Source of the DNA: Atrina japonica
Taxonomy: Eukaryota; Mollusca; Bivalvia; Pterioida; Pinnidae
Reading direction: 5' to 3'
DNA length: 64,000 nt
Assembly (NCBI GenBank): GCA_030159075.1
Contig: BROG01000346.1
Coordinates: 506,501-570,500, forward strand
How positions within the stretch are numbered: position 1 is the stretch's first letter; each line of letters starts with the position of its first letter. Shown in pieces: positions 44,006-56,600 of this stretch. The translations under genes and the position numbers were made by a program. The notes under the pieces are model-generated. The model had not been told where the DNA came from, searched no databases, and saw only the letters and a program-made list of their open reading frames with translations.

Positions 44006-44007
44006 TT

Positions 44008-45156
44008 TATAGTGGGGTCGTGTTTTGTATATACACAATGAGTCCGTAATCAGGTTCAATAGTTTATTTTCGTGGATCCTTCCACGCACAGAATCATGAT
44101 CTTTGAAGATCAAATATATTTTTAATTCAACCCTAAAATATAGATAAATAAAACAAGGTAAGACATGGTAATAACAATAATAAAGCACAAAAAGATCACA
44201 GTCAGTAGTTCGACACAGTGTTTGAATATAATACACAAAATGATATATTAATTAGATATGCTGTTTATCAACTCGAGCGGATCTTTACTTTTTCAAAAAG
44301 AGGGGTAACTCTTACTGACAAGGTATACAAAAAAACTATAATAAAATGGAACATAAAGCCTCATCATCTTTACAATTATAGTTATCTATGATACAATTAT
44401 ACAAGAATTATATCTGACAAAATATAAAGTATATAATAGGATATCGTACCAATTTATGGAATTGGGTTGACATATATATATTCGACGGTCGTTGATCTTG
44501 CTTGATCTGATATATATTCAGATGACATTCATTTGTAGTCAAATACCTGTATAAAGTTATATGTACAGTTTACACTCGGTTCAATTAAATCAGTAATATG
44601 TAATAAAATAATTCTTTGTACACATTTACTCTTACTTTTACATTTTACAAGAATGTATATAAGTATTTACAGGTAAGTAGATCATATAAAAATTACAGAA
44701 TATATACGTACAATTATTCCTCTTAATTCTTACTTGCCGTCATACATACTTTACAGTTAATATTATTAAATTTGGAAAATGTAGAAGATAGATTTGTGTC
44801 TGTGTAAAAAGATGTGAATAAGAAAATAATACTTACAATGTATGGTGTGTGTATAGTTTTGGCAAAATATATATATACGCTCCTTCTCTCTGAAGTGCGC
44901 TATTAGGACTGCTGTCCGAAACAATAGAATTACCCGCCAAATCTTACAACCAACCGAAACAGTACAATTTCATGTCAGAGGTCAATCTGGTCAGTATGTC
45001 CGAGATCTATAGTCAGTATCAGTAAAATTGTTAGTAGTGTGCCATGCATCGTGAATAGGATAAATTATATTTTATATGCTGAAATAATAACAGCCGATGG
45101 TTTCTAATTTATTATTTTATTTATTTTATACATATAATAAAATCGGCACTACCACA
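44008..45156 (-). repeat. 5' LTR of the Ty3/gypsy-like element
   Basis: Same sequence as 35404-36548 with a few substitutions and 1-3-base indels (for example an extra CA near 44196). On the plus strand its inner edge reads TATAGTGGGG instead of TGTAGTGGGG. Confidence 0.92.
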
Positions 45157-45428
45157 TATATATATTTGATTTGTATGTTATAAGTTCGGAGTACGTGATT
45201 TCCATGTGATAGTGTATTTGTTTGTAATTTATCAATGTATACAATGAATAAATTATCACCATTTTCCTGTTTATCAACAATTTGTTTTTAAACATCTATT
45301 CATATATCAACAAAATGTTGAATTTGCATTGTAGACATTTAAAAAAATGCTTTTTTTCAACAATAAAATTATGTAGGCAATAAAGAAATGATATGAAAAC
45401 AATGTGTTAGACGAACGCTACCTATGAG

Positions 45429-45510
45429 TAGGCCGAAAATCTGCTCCGGTTTTAAGTTACGTTTTGGGTAAAAAATCAAAATCGGGGTAGAATTTCGACC
45501 TACCTACGAA
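45429..45510. repeat. Short palindromic element, GGCCGA..ATTCTG type
   Basis: Arms of about 26 bp: GTAGGCCGAAAATCTGCTCC and the inverse ending GGGGTAGAATTTCGACCTAC. Confidence 0.6.
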
Positions 45511-45688
45511 ATGAGTTTCTCGAATTTTTTAATTTCTTCGATCAGGGTTGTCAATACGTGATATTAGATTTAGACCTGTCCCATATATGTCATGATACTG
45601 GCATTGAATAGAAGGCTCTTGGTTATTCAACTGTTGAGAAATGCTGAAAATAAAACCGAGCAATAATTGATTGTAATGGCTAGAACGG

Positions 45689-45842
45689 GGTCTCCACGAC
45701 CGAGTTGTTACAATCACGACTTTTCATACCATTGGTCAGCGACGGTTCGAGACCCGCTAGAATTTGAGTTGATTTTGTGAGGAAGTTCGTGATTTACTTC
45801 CGGAAGACAGGTGATCACTCCCGGTACAGTGTAACCGGATTC
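45689..45842 (+). mobile_element. SINE-A copy, 3'-truncated
   Basis: GGTCTCCACGACCGAGTTGT, the B box GGTTCGAGACC, and the body to GGTACAGTGTAACCGG; the tail is missing. Confidence 0.72.
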
Positions 45843-45999
45843 AGAACTCCAGATTTGATGAAAAATTAATTAGTGTAACATAAAGCACTAAGGTCTTAAA
45901 TATGGACCTATAAGGGGAATTGATACTAGCACCTTGGGCTATAAGGACTGGACCATCAAAAAGTTGTTCGATGGAAAACATATCTGAAAGGTGCATAAG

Positions 46000-46146
46000 C
46001 TGTGTTCTGTTTTCCTTTTTACTACTAAGATTGATATAGAATAAAAAAAAGATATACACAGACATACTTATCAAGTACAAGAAGTAAAAGTAGGATAAAA
46101 TCGAAAATATTTATTTTGGGTAAAAAAAACCCAGCTAATGCCCCTT
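46000..46146. mobile_element. TTAA-type MITE fragment (AGGGGCATTAGCTG family)
   Basis: Right end CCCAGCTAATGCCCCTTTTA with the shared AGATATACACAGACATACTT interior. Confidence 0.6.
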
Positions 46147-46229
46147 TTAAACTACACAATCTGTCACTGGAAATATTTGTATATAACAGAATAAACAACA
46201 ATTTCTACAACCCTGTCCGTTATATTTTA

Positions 46230-46500
46230 GTTTTGATCAGTCGGTAGCGCGCTCGACACTTGATCTTGAGTTCGAGTCCAGTCGGCGGCCGGTTTGTTTC
46301 CTGTCCTTCGGATGTGAAAGTAAAAACCGAGGTCCCGTGTCACAGTAGGTGTAGGCACGTTAAAGAACCCTCACTGCTCAATGGCTGTGAGTGCCAAGCA
46401 TAGGCCAAAATTTGAAGCCTTTTACTGGCTTTGGTGACGTCTCCATATGGATGGAACATTCTTGAACAGGACGTTAAACACGAAACAAACGAAACGTTAG
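46230..46500 (+). mobile_element. SINE-B copy, 5'-shortened head
   Basis: The head starts at GATCAGTCGGTAGCGCGCTC. GAGTTCGAGTCC (B box), the body and a tail changed to GAACAGGACGTTAAACACG are present. Confidence 0.82.
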
Positions 46501-46502
46501 AC

Positions 46503-46551
46503 GAAAGAGCATAGCAATTCCGATCATAGTTTTACGACGATGGATAACGGT
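46503..46551 (-). repeat. Diverged half of the 9376-9482 inverted repeat
   Basis: GAAAGAGCATAGCAATTCCG and AGTTTTACGACGATGG are the inverse of the sequence at 9367-9411. Confidence 0.5.
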
Positions 46552-46787
46552 TTGATTCCCATTTATATATGCTAATATGGGATTCATGTCACCATTAAGT
46601 GAGACTCGGATAGTTTAAACTCCATCGGTATTACATAAGCATGACATTCAATACAAAAACACAGAGTACCTGCTGATGAATCATCTTTTGGCAAATCGTT
46701 GCATTTTTTTTCTGGTTTTTTGGTTAAATATCGTTTTGGCTGGAAAGCATATAATATACAATAGTATGTATTTGAGTTTTGAAGTGT

Positions 46788-46905
46788 TTTACGCCACACT
46801 CAACAATTTTTCAGTTATATGGTGGCGCCCAGGTTTTAATGGTGGAGGAGAGAACCCGATTACCCGTGGGGAGACCACCGGCCTTCCGCATGCAGTAGTA
46901 AGTTC
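46788..46905 (-). mobile_element. SINE-A copy, tail half
   Basis: Starts with the inverted tail GTTTTACGCCACACTCAACA and keeps TGGTGGCGCCCAGGTTTTAA and ACCGGCCTTCCGCA; the head is absent. Confidence 0.72.
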
Positions 46906-47446
46906 CCCAAAATTGTATCCTTAGTAATGTAATTCTGTATTTGTTCAATTTTGTTGTATCAATTTGGTAGACATCCAAAATAAATGAAAAAAATGGCACG
47001 TTTAACTCTGGTAGTCCGGGTCTAATTTTGATAATGTTTTTGTTTGTTGACATCCATACGTAACTTATGTATCGATAGTTTTATTATGTGTGTTTATGTA
47101 TTACATCACAGATCAATTTATAATCTTTATAATAAACATCAAAACGATGCTACTCTCGCGATGAATAACGTATTTCTCTTGAAACAATAGACTGCAATGG
47201 AATTTCTACCGAATGAGTTGTAACGCCTCAAAGTTTTGTTAAAGTCGAAAAAGACCAATTCTATAGGATTTATTGAAAAAACATGAATTTTATTAAGAGT
47301 ATATAGTCAAAATAACTTATGCGAACTTATTTATGTATATTGTAGATTAAACCCATGTTTTTAATCCTAAATATGGATTTCTTTCAGTTGTGTATTGATA
47401 ACTTTTTTCTAAAAAAATGATGCGTGATTTTTAAGTCCAATGATTT

Positions 47447-47449
<3 letters not shown>

Positions 47450-47497
<48 letters not shown>

Positions 47498-47498
47498 A
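47450..47498. repeat. (AT)n microsatellite
   Basis: AT run followed by (AAT)n. Confidence 0.9.
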
Positions 47499-47511
47499 TA
47501 ATAATAAAATT

Positions 47512-47585
47512 CTCAGATACCAAAGTACATATCTTCAGGATGTACGGGATACATATACAAATCTGGTGAATATCGGACAAGGACG
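47512..47585 (-). repeat. Retroelement 3' tail fragment
   Basis: CAGATACCAAAGTACATATC and ATACAAATCTGGTGAA are the inverse of the last ~70 bp of the family tail. Confidence 0.6.
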
Positions 47586-48469
47586 GAACAATATAAATAT
47601 ATATAAGTATTCAGCATTTTTGTCTTTGATACACATGGATCTGTTTCAAATCAGCAACTGATGATCCGGACATCACGATATCACAAACTGTCAAAAATAG
47701 CTTTCTAAAAAATATGGGTAGGAAATTAAAATCATATATTGTGAAGTAACAGACTTTCGATCGATCGGTATTAAAGTACACGGATTTACAGGAAATTGCA
47801 GATAACATATGTTAAGGAGAACTTCTGTCACTGAAACTAGAACACATCAAACTAGATTCGTTCTCACTTTCGGTTGTTCAATCTTCTCTGGATCAAAATT
47901 GCATCAAACCGCAAGGATCGTCTAAAGTGATAGTATGATTGGTCAATGTTGAAAATTTAATCAACGATATAAGGTAGCGACAACTTCAATGTTTGAAGAG
48001 AATGTTAAAGTGAACTTCAAGTTTGATAATTCCAGCATATAATTGTGTCGGCCAATTGAACACAGCGGATGATATTTTCATTTAATTATAATTACTGTTA
48101 TACTTGCAGTTGTAATACGTACATGGCCCCGAAGTTTTAAATGATGTTCTCGATACCATCCACCACAGGGATGTATGTAAACTGCAATCTATATTTCTGG
48201 ATTGCGTGTACATGGAATGTAGTATGTCCTGGATCAAAGATTGTTTTTTTTAATCTATAGACAACATAAAAGTGACTTTGGGGGGAATCATTATTCAAAA
48301 TTTTAATGAAGTTCCTTGTTACAGAAATAAAAAATAAGATTTAAATTGGTAATAGTTTATAGGTCTTTTCTTAGGTCAATAAAGATCTAAATGTCCTTAA
48401 CTTCTCGAAATAAGCATTAAATTAATGTGATGATTGTGATGTAAAAATTAAAATTTTTCAAAAAGACTC

Positions 48470-48795
48470 CAAATAAAAAAAACCAAATAACAAATACGTA
48501 AACAAAAACAAACACTGCTAATACCCCACCACCAACAACAACAAGAAATAAAAAAACAAAAACAAACAACAACAACAATAAATAAAAAATCCAAACAAAC
48601 AACGAATACAAAAACAAAACCTACACTCTAAATACACCACCAAAACAACAACAAATAAAAAACCAAAAAAACAACAACAACAATAACAACAAATAAAAAA
48701 CCAAACGAACAAACCAGGAAAGCACCACTCTAAATACCCCACCAAAACAACAACAGCAACAACAGCAAAAGGACCAACTGAAAACAAACAAACAA
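48470..48795. repeat. A/C-rich (CAA)n low-complexity block upstream of OATP
   Basis: Three loose repeats of ACTCTAAATACCCCACCAAA with CAACAACAA. It ends about 110 bp before the OATP start codon. The minus-strand open frames (Val/Phe/Cys-rich) are compositional artefacts. Confidence 0.85.
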
Positions 48796-48879
48796 TAGTT
48801 GTTAAATAATTTTTGAGAGCCGCTTGTAGCGTAATGACATTTGTGACAAAAATATTTTACCTTTTGTAAATTTTAACAG

Positions 48880-49639
48880 ATATTCATATCACCAGAAAGC
48901 AACATGGAGAAGTTAAATGGAGATGGGGATGGGGAAAAGACAGTTCTTGATGAATCTCTCTCTGATCCTGAAACAGAATGTGGAATCGGTAGATTTCGAC
49001 CTCGCGGTCTCCAAATATTCGCAAATATCAGCGCATTTGTAGGAACCTACAGTATCATCGCCATGATCTCGCAGACGCTTTCCGTGTACGTCAACTCCCA
49101 GGTACCTACATTGGAGAAGCAGTTTGGACTTAGCAGTGCTCAGAGTGGCCTGCTGATGAGTTGCAATGATATTGGATATTTCGTGACAGTGTTATTTGCA
49201 GCGTCTATAGCCCGATTTGTACACATTCCAAGATTTTTGTTTTTTTGTATCTTTCTATATGGGATGTCTGGGTTAGTTTGTAGCGTACCACATTTTATCG
49301 CATTGTCCAAAGGGCTGTTGCCGTCGTCCATGCTAACGCTGCAAGACGGAGACCACGGAAATGCCACGGTGTCACAATCTGTCCAGAAAAGTAATGTAGA
49401 ACTATTATGTCATGAGGGGTTTAACGCTTCGAACGCGACTAGAAGTGCATGTGACAATCCGCAGGTAGAAGCAAAATCGTTCGCTTTAGCTGCTCCGAGT
49501 GCTTCGATGAAAGGTACAGCATTAGCCCTCATCGGGATCGGGATGGTTCTTCAAGGGATCGGAAAATCACCCAGGTATCCCCTTTTTGCAGTATACGTTG
49601 ATGACAATGGCGATAGACGTAAAACTGGATTTTATGCAG
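48880..49639 (+). CDS. OATP exon 1 (with 24 nt of 5'UTR)
   Basis: After TTTTAACAG (acceptor), the ATG at 48904 opens residues 1-245: a cytoplasmic acidic N terminus, TM1-TM3, the glycosylated loop and TM4. Donor GTAAAG at 49640; phase 1. Confidence 0.93.
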
Positions 49640-52600
49640 GTAAAGTATTTACATGTTTCATCCTCAAAAGTTTTCTCCAAATTGTCATATTCATCAGGTT
49701 TAGTATCGTCATTATTTATCTGTAAACTGTTGTTACTAACTCCGCCTATAAATATAATAACAAAGAAATCATCAGTCTTCTTATACAAGATCGACCAAAG
49801 CCTATCAGGGCCTTCCGTGGTCGTGTGGTTAGAGTATAGCACTATAAACCATGAAGTCGCTCAACTCCAGTCAGTGAGAGGTTGAGCTCCGGAAGAACCT
49901 AAAGTGATTGTATGAGAACGTTTGCCAGTTTACTCCGAAACAAGTGGTGTCTTCCGGTTTCCCTTCATCTCTAAAACTGGCTGCCACCATATAACTGAAA
50001 ATTGTTGTGTTTGGTGTAAGACAAGAAAAAAAATCAAATTCATCTTTGAGTTTCCCTTTAGAGAATCAATTTAAAATTGGAGCTAGATTAAGGAAGTCTA
50101 ATTGACAGAAAAGATCTTCTTGATCATTATAACTTTGGTATTATATTTATGATATTTATAGAAGCATAAGCTGCTTTTTTTCAAAACATTTTCTGTTTTT
50201 ATTTTTACTATTCAGTACAGTATACAATAACAATATGAAATTCTTTGTCGAATTAGATAGTCAGAATTATTTTGTGAAAATCGCTTGAGAAGACCAGTAT
50301 GGAAATTATTCACTTGCAATTGATTAATTCAACCTTACTTTTTGTATATGCATACCACACTGGACCTGACCTTTACTTTCGCAAAATATATAGGAATATA
50401 AGATTTTGTATGCCTGTGTATAACTCCTACTTGATATTGTACATCAAGTACAAGTACGGGTAGTTATTTGGTTAACGCAGTTAATGTCCCTTGAAATTGA
50501 GGGAGCTATTGGATGATGGTAACGTACAACACAAATTGATAGATGTAGTAAGGTTCCTCTTAACGACTCATGACCCTGGTTTGTTTCTTTTTATTTTTGG
50601 TAAGTTTGATTCATTTTAAAGAGAAAAAAACTATTTCCCGTTACACAGGTATATCTGCGGCTGCCTCAATATTTGGTCCTGCCTTATCGTACGGATTTGG
50701 AGGAGTTTTCAGCAGAATTTACGTGACATTAGAAGGTCAGTAAAAAGCAAATTCTTATCAAGTATAACGCAATCTTACTTATAGTAAAACATCATTAATG
50801 AGACGACAATATATTATACATACTTACAACAAAACAAGTAGAAAGAGAAACTGGTAGATAAGAAAGATCAGTTGCATTCAAAGGTGAATATCAACTTTCA
50901 TGGGGCTGATAAATCTTCTAAGCCAATGACCGAGGTGAATATCACTTCTGCCGGGGTTGATAAATCTTCTAAGCCAACGGCCGAGGTGAATATCACTTCT
51001 GCCGGGGGTTGATAAATCTTCTTAGCCAACCGCCGAGGTGAATATCACTTCTGCCGGGGTTGATAAATCTTCTTAGCCAACCGCCGATGTGAATTCTGAA
51101 ATTTCAGGTAATTCTGAAATTCTGAATTATTTAAAGACCGGATGTCGTCGATATACCTGTAAGTAAAATTGAACCGAGATGCTAACTGCTATTACCTTTG
51201 GAGAGCAGAGACTGTATAAATTCCGCTTCATATGAATACTAAAAGATGTCCACCAAAAGAGGTGCACAATTGTTACCCATTGGAATGCCGACAATCTGTT
51301 GGAAATCTTTTCCCGCAAAAACCACGAAGATGTTATTTACTAGAAACCCCAGCCTCTTGTTGATATCGTCTTCAGTGTACATGTTATTGAAATCAATACA
51401 ATCAACGACGTTCTTCCTTTTATGAAATCATTATGGTTCACACTTTACTATCTGCGGGTTGTTGTATCAGTCTACGAAAATATTTTGAGGTTGATATTGT
51501 CCGATTCTCATAAGATGGCGGGCGGTATAACCTTTGATTATCATACGGATCATTCAACTCACTTTTCATGTATGACAAGCTTCAAGGAAAAAAAACCGTT
51601 TTATTAATTCCTAACTGGATCATCTATCATGTAAGGCGACAAATAGGAATGATTACTCTAGTCAGTGTAATTCTAATGTTATGCTTTATTACCTAAAATT
51701 TAAATTCGTCCAGGTCAAGAAGTGGTTCATAAGACAACATCCGCCAGGTTATATGGATTTTTACTGCCGTAAATTGGAATATTTTGGCGTCGCTAAAATT
51801 TGGTCACTTTGGTAATAAAATGAAGGGTTATCTTTTTGCCAATTAAATTTTGCCCATTGGTCTAAGTTGCCTTTTGCGACCATTTCCCTTGCATAATTAA
51901 CATATTTCTTTACCCTATATAGTGCCCACCTGCTCTCTGTGACCAGTGACCGCTCAAATTTATCTATGGCAGTTAATATTAGAAATAATTCCGGGTTAAT
52001 TTTAGAAACAGATCCAGATAAATATGACATAAAATTTAATAATAGAAAATATTTTCCATTCATTGGCCTCCGTGGCAGAGGTTAGATCATTTCCGGTTTG
52101 TCACGTGGTACCTAAGCTTTTTTTGTGAGGCGTTAATAGTTTACGTGCAGGAAACCATCAGACTCTCCATGGGTGTATTGTAATCGGCTTCATTCCTCCA
52201 CCTTTTAAAACTGGTCGCCACCTTAAAAATTGTTGAGTGTGGCGTAAAGAACCATTTAAACAAAATAAAACTATTGAAATCTTCCATTCAAAAATATTTG
52301 ACAGACCAATACATTGGTCATAAATGTATACCGTAAATTGGGATATTTTGGCTATTGTTCAATTTTGGTCAGTTTGGCCATCCTATTAAAATGGCCAAAA
52401 TTAAACCATTCAAAATATGTACACAATGTTTTTACTGATTTTTTTTATATTATTTGTTTGGATAGATTAACAAACAAGGTTTTTTTAATAACACTGTGTG
52501 GAGGTCAATCGTAACTAATTATCGTATTGAGCATCAACTCTAATTATTCTACCGGCACTTTTTAATATTTTGATATTTCAAACACCTGGAATGTTGGACA

Positions 52601-53139
52601 TGACAAGACCGAAATCTAATGATAGGCCAAATCTAAACATGATATAAACATTTTATGACCAAAAATAATCCTTCATTTTATGTGGCCGAAATATCACAAT
52701 TTACGCTAGGACATAAATAGATCCATAGCAAATGCCCGTTGTCTACAATTAAAATGCTGTTCATTTTTTTAGATGTGGATATGACAGCCAGAGATCCACG
52801 ATGGATCGGAGCATGGTGGTTGGGATTTCTGGTGTTTGGTGTAATATCTATTGTCATTTCTACAATACTTTTACTATTCCCAAGGCGAATGAAAATACCA
52901 AAGAACGCAGAACAAAAGGGAAAACAGTTTGTACGAACCATAGAATTAAAAGGGACTGTGAAAGAAAAACTTAAAGGTAATGATAATAATTGCCTCTAAT
53001 GTAATAATCACAAATACCAAAGTAAAATGTCCAGGATACAATATACAAGTCTGGATGTTATGTATGGGTTTGTTTACGATTTTTTTTTAAAATACATACA
53101 TTTGAATTTAAACTGACAACAATAAGCAATTACCGCAAT

Positions 53140-53177
<38 letters not shown>

Positions 53178-53617
53178 CTATTATTATTATTATTATTATT
53201 TCAGACCGAGCTCTTGCCTTCTCAAGACTTTTGAAGAATCCTATATATTTGTTTTGTTTATTGACAAATATTGCTGCTCTGATGGCCGTTGGAGGATTTT
53301 TCGCCTTTCTGTCGAAATACATAGCTACTCAATTCAGTGTTCCTCTTTACTTGGCTAACTATATACTAGGTAAGAGTTCTTGACGTAGGGTGATATTGTT
53401 GCTCTGTATCACCCGAAGATTTTAAAATTTTATAAATTTGCATGCTAGGATTTTCACGTAAATGGTAATTTCACACTTAATATTCTTAAAAACTTTCATG
53501 AAACACGGATGAACAAAATTGCATATCATATAAACGCTTTCGTGCTCAGAACTTCAGTGTAAAAATAAATAAATAATAATAAATAAATAAATAATATTGA
53601 TGAGGTGATAGTAATGA

Positions 53618-53653
<36 letters not shown>

Positions 53654-56600
53654 AATACTAATACTAATAATAATAATAATAATAATAATTATTATTATTA
53701 TTATTATTATTATTAAAGCTTCCTGAAATTATTTTACTAGAAATTAAGGGAATATCTATATCATATGGCAGTTATACGAAAAAAGAGAAAATAATCGAAT
53801 AGAAAAAGAGTTAATCATTCAAGTCAAATAATTAGAAGGAAACTTAGTTCATGAAAATATTGACTTAATGGAAAGAAAAAAATTGAGTTAGAAAATTTGA
53901 GAAAAGAGAAATTACAAAGTAGTTTATTAAGAGCACGTGCACTATGGTTATTAGATGGAGAAAAGCCTTCTAAATATTTTTGTAATATGGAGTCTAGAAA
54001 TTTTAGAAATAAAATTATTCCAAATGTAGAAAAAAGAAAATAGAACAATAATAACTGATCAAAATCAAATATTGAAAGAAATAAACATTTTTTATTCCAA
54101 CTTATTTACTAAAAAACAAAATGATTCTAAAGTTAACCTTCAAAAAGAATTTCAAGATTTCAATATACCTACACTTACTGATGCTGAAGCAGATAGTCTA
54201 GAGGGACCATTAACACATGATGGAATTCTTAAAGTATTAAAGAGTATGAAAAACAATAAAAGCCCTGGATCTAATGGTTTTACGGCCGAATTTTTAAAAA
54301 TTTTTTGGAAACAGCTTGGAAATTTTATTGTCAAATCTTTAAATTAAGGTTTTGAAACAGGAGAATCATCAGTTACACAAAGGGAAGGGATAATCGTATG
54401 TATTCCAAAAGATAATAAACAAAAGAATTTTTTTTAAAAGTGGCGACCAATAGCATTACTAAATACAGTGTATAAGTTAGGATCAGGGGCTATTGCAAAT
54501 AGAATCAGAACAGTTTTAGATAAATTAATAAGTAAATATCAGACAGGTTTTATTACAGGGAGATATATAGGTGAGAATACACGTTTGATATATGACATTA
54601 TGCAGTACACAGAGGAGAATGATATACCAGGATTACTTTTGTTTATTATAACTTTGGTATTATGTTTATAATATTTATATATTTTGAAAAAGCATTTGAT
54701 TCTGTTTCTTGGAAATTTTTAAACAGTGCTCTGGATTGTTGTTTTTGAGAATTTATTTAAAAAGTAGATTAAAGTTTTCTACAGTAATATCATGTCTAGA
54801 ATAAACCGGGGGGGGGGGGGGGGGGGGCATTTATCAGACGTATTTTACCCTAGTAGAGGCTGTAGGCAAGGAGACCCCATCTCACCGTATTTATTTATTA
54901 TTTGTGGAATAACAATAAATACACATTAAGATAAATTATCACAATATGCTGATGATACATCACTTATCCTAAATGGCAGAGAAGAATCTTTAAATGAATC
55001 CCTTAAAATTTTAAAATGGTTTGAAAATATTTCTGGACTAAAAATTAATTGTGAGAAAACAGAGGTAGTATGGGTAGGAAATAAAAAATATTGTTCAGAC
55101 AAACTCTTTGATGAATGGAAGTTACTGTGGGGTAAACTAGGTTTACTCTTTTAGGAATAGAATTTGATGTTTTGTTAAATAATATTTGCGAATTAAACTA
55201 CAAGAAAAAATTAGTAAAGATTGAATTATTACTAAAATGTGGAATAAAAGGACCCTTACACCTATTGGTCGAATTACAGTAGTCAAAATCTTACTTATTT
55301 CACAGTTAAATCATCTTTTTATGTCCTTGCCTAACCCTCCAACATATTATATTAATTTATTAAATAATTTGATTTATAAATTTGTGTGGCAAAATAAATG
55401 CGATAAAATAAAAAGAAGCATACTATGTAAAAACAAATGGGAAGGGGATTGAAAATAAACGGGAAGAGGGATTAAAAATAAACGGGAAGGAGGATTAAAA
55501 ATAAATGGGAAGTAGGATTAAAAATAAACGGGAAGGAGGATTAAAAATAAATGGGAAGGGGGATTACAAATGATTCATCTTGATTCATATATTAAAGTTC
55601 TTAAAATAACATGAATTCGACGACAACTAAATATAGAAGGGACATGGCAAAATTTGATATTTCACTCTTTAGATTTAAAATCTCTTTTGCATTTCGGTGC
55701 TGAATACTTAAATAGGTGCATTAATAAAGTTGTGAATGAAATTTGGAAAGACTTTCTACTTCAGTGTAAACAAGAACAAAAGGATAATTATTTATCTGAT
55801 GAAATTCCAAAAAAAATGAACTATGGTTTAATGATAAAATTAAGATAGGTGGCAAAAGTGTTTTCCTTAAAAAATGGTATGAAAAAACTTTAATTTTCAT
55901 AAATGACTTTTTAAAAGATAATGGTACTTTTTATAAAATTAATGAATTTAAGGATAAATTTAATATTGAAATAAATTTTCTCGAATATAATGGAATTATT
56001 TCTGTGATAAGACAATTATTTCAGGCAAATAACCAAAATAAGTTAAATAAAGTCCAAGCACCTTGGATCCCACCCAAAATAAAATATATTATTAAAAGTA
56101 AAAAATAAAAAGGGTTCAAAGGAGGTGTATGATATCTTAAAAAAATTAATAATGAATTACCAAAAGCACAGAAGAAATGGGAAGACATTTTACCAAACTT
56201 TGAACAAGATGAATGGAAACTAATATATTGTAGACCCTTCTAAATTACACATCACACAAAACTCCACTGGTTCCAATATACGATTAACCATATCATTTTA
56301 ACAACAAATAAATTTGCTTTTAAAACTGGAATATGTGCAAATTCTGCATGTACCTTTTGTCATGCACATGAATAGTTAATTATACATTTATTATGGGAAT
56401 GTGAACATATTCAGACTTTTTTTTGTATGATATTCAGACATGGTTAACACCATTTTCTATAAATTTAGAAATAAACAAGAAAAATGTCATTCTCTGTACA
56501 GGTAAATCATCGAAGGAAAATTTAGTAATGTTACTTAATTTAAAATACTTTATCTATGTGACGAAATACTGTAAGGAGACACCTTCAATTATTGCCTTAA

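Larger units (their letters stand above)
35404..45156 (-). mobile_element. Ty3/gypsy-like LTR retrotransposon, 9.75 kb, nearly complete
   Basis: Read on the minus strand: 5' LTR (44008-45156), primer site, ~1.6-kb leader, gag, pol (protease-RT-RNase H), integrase, polypurine tract, 3' LTR (35404-36548). The LTRs differ at only about 10-15 sites over 1.15 kb, so the insertion is young. The order RT-RNase H-integrase is that of Ty3/gypsy (Metaviridae). No envelope-like ORF is present. The flanks are (TA)n, so TATATA on both sides fits a target-site duplication but is not decisive. Two frame breaks in pol imply that this copy is not autonomous, unless they are sequencing errors. Confidence 0.93.

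Noticed and set aside
35404..45156. Possible retrovirus with an envelope gene
   Set aside because: No open frame lies between integrase and the polypurine tract, and no spliced env-like ORF is visible.
48417..48787. Phe/Val/Cys-rich minus-strand frames resembling membrane proteins
   Set aside because: Products of the A/C-rich low-complexity block upstream of the OATP gene.
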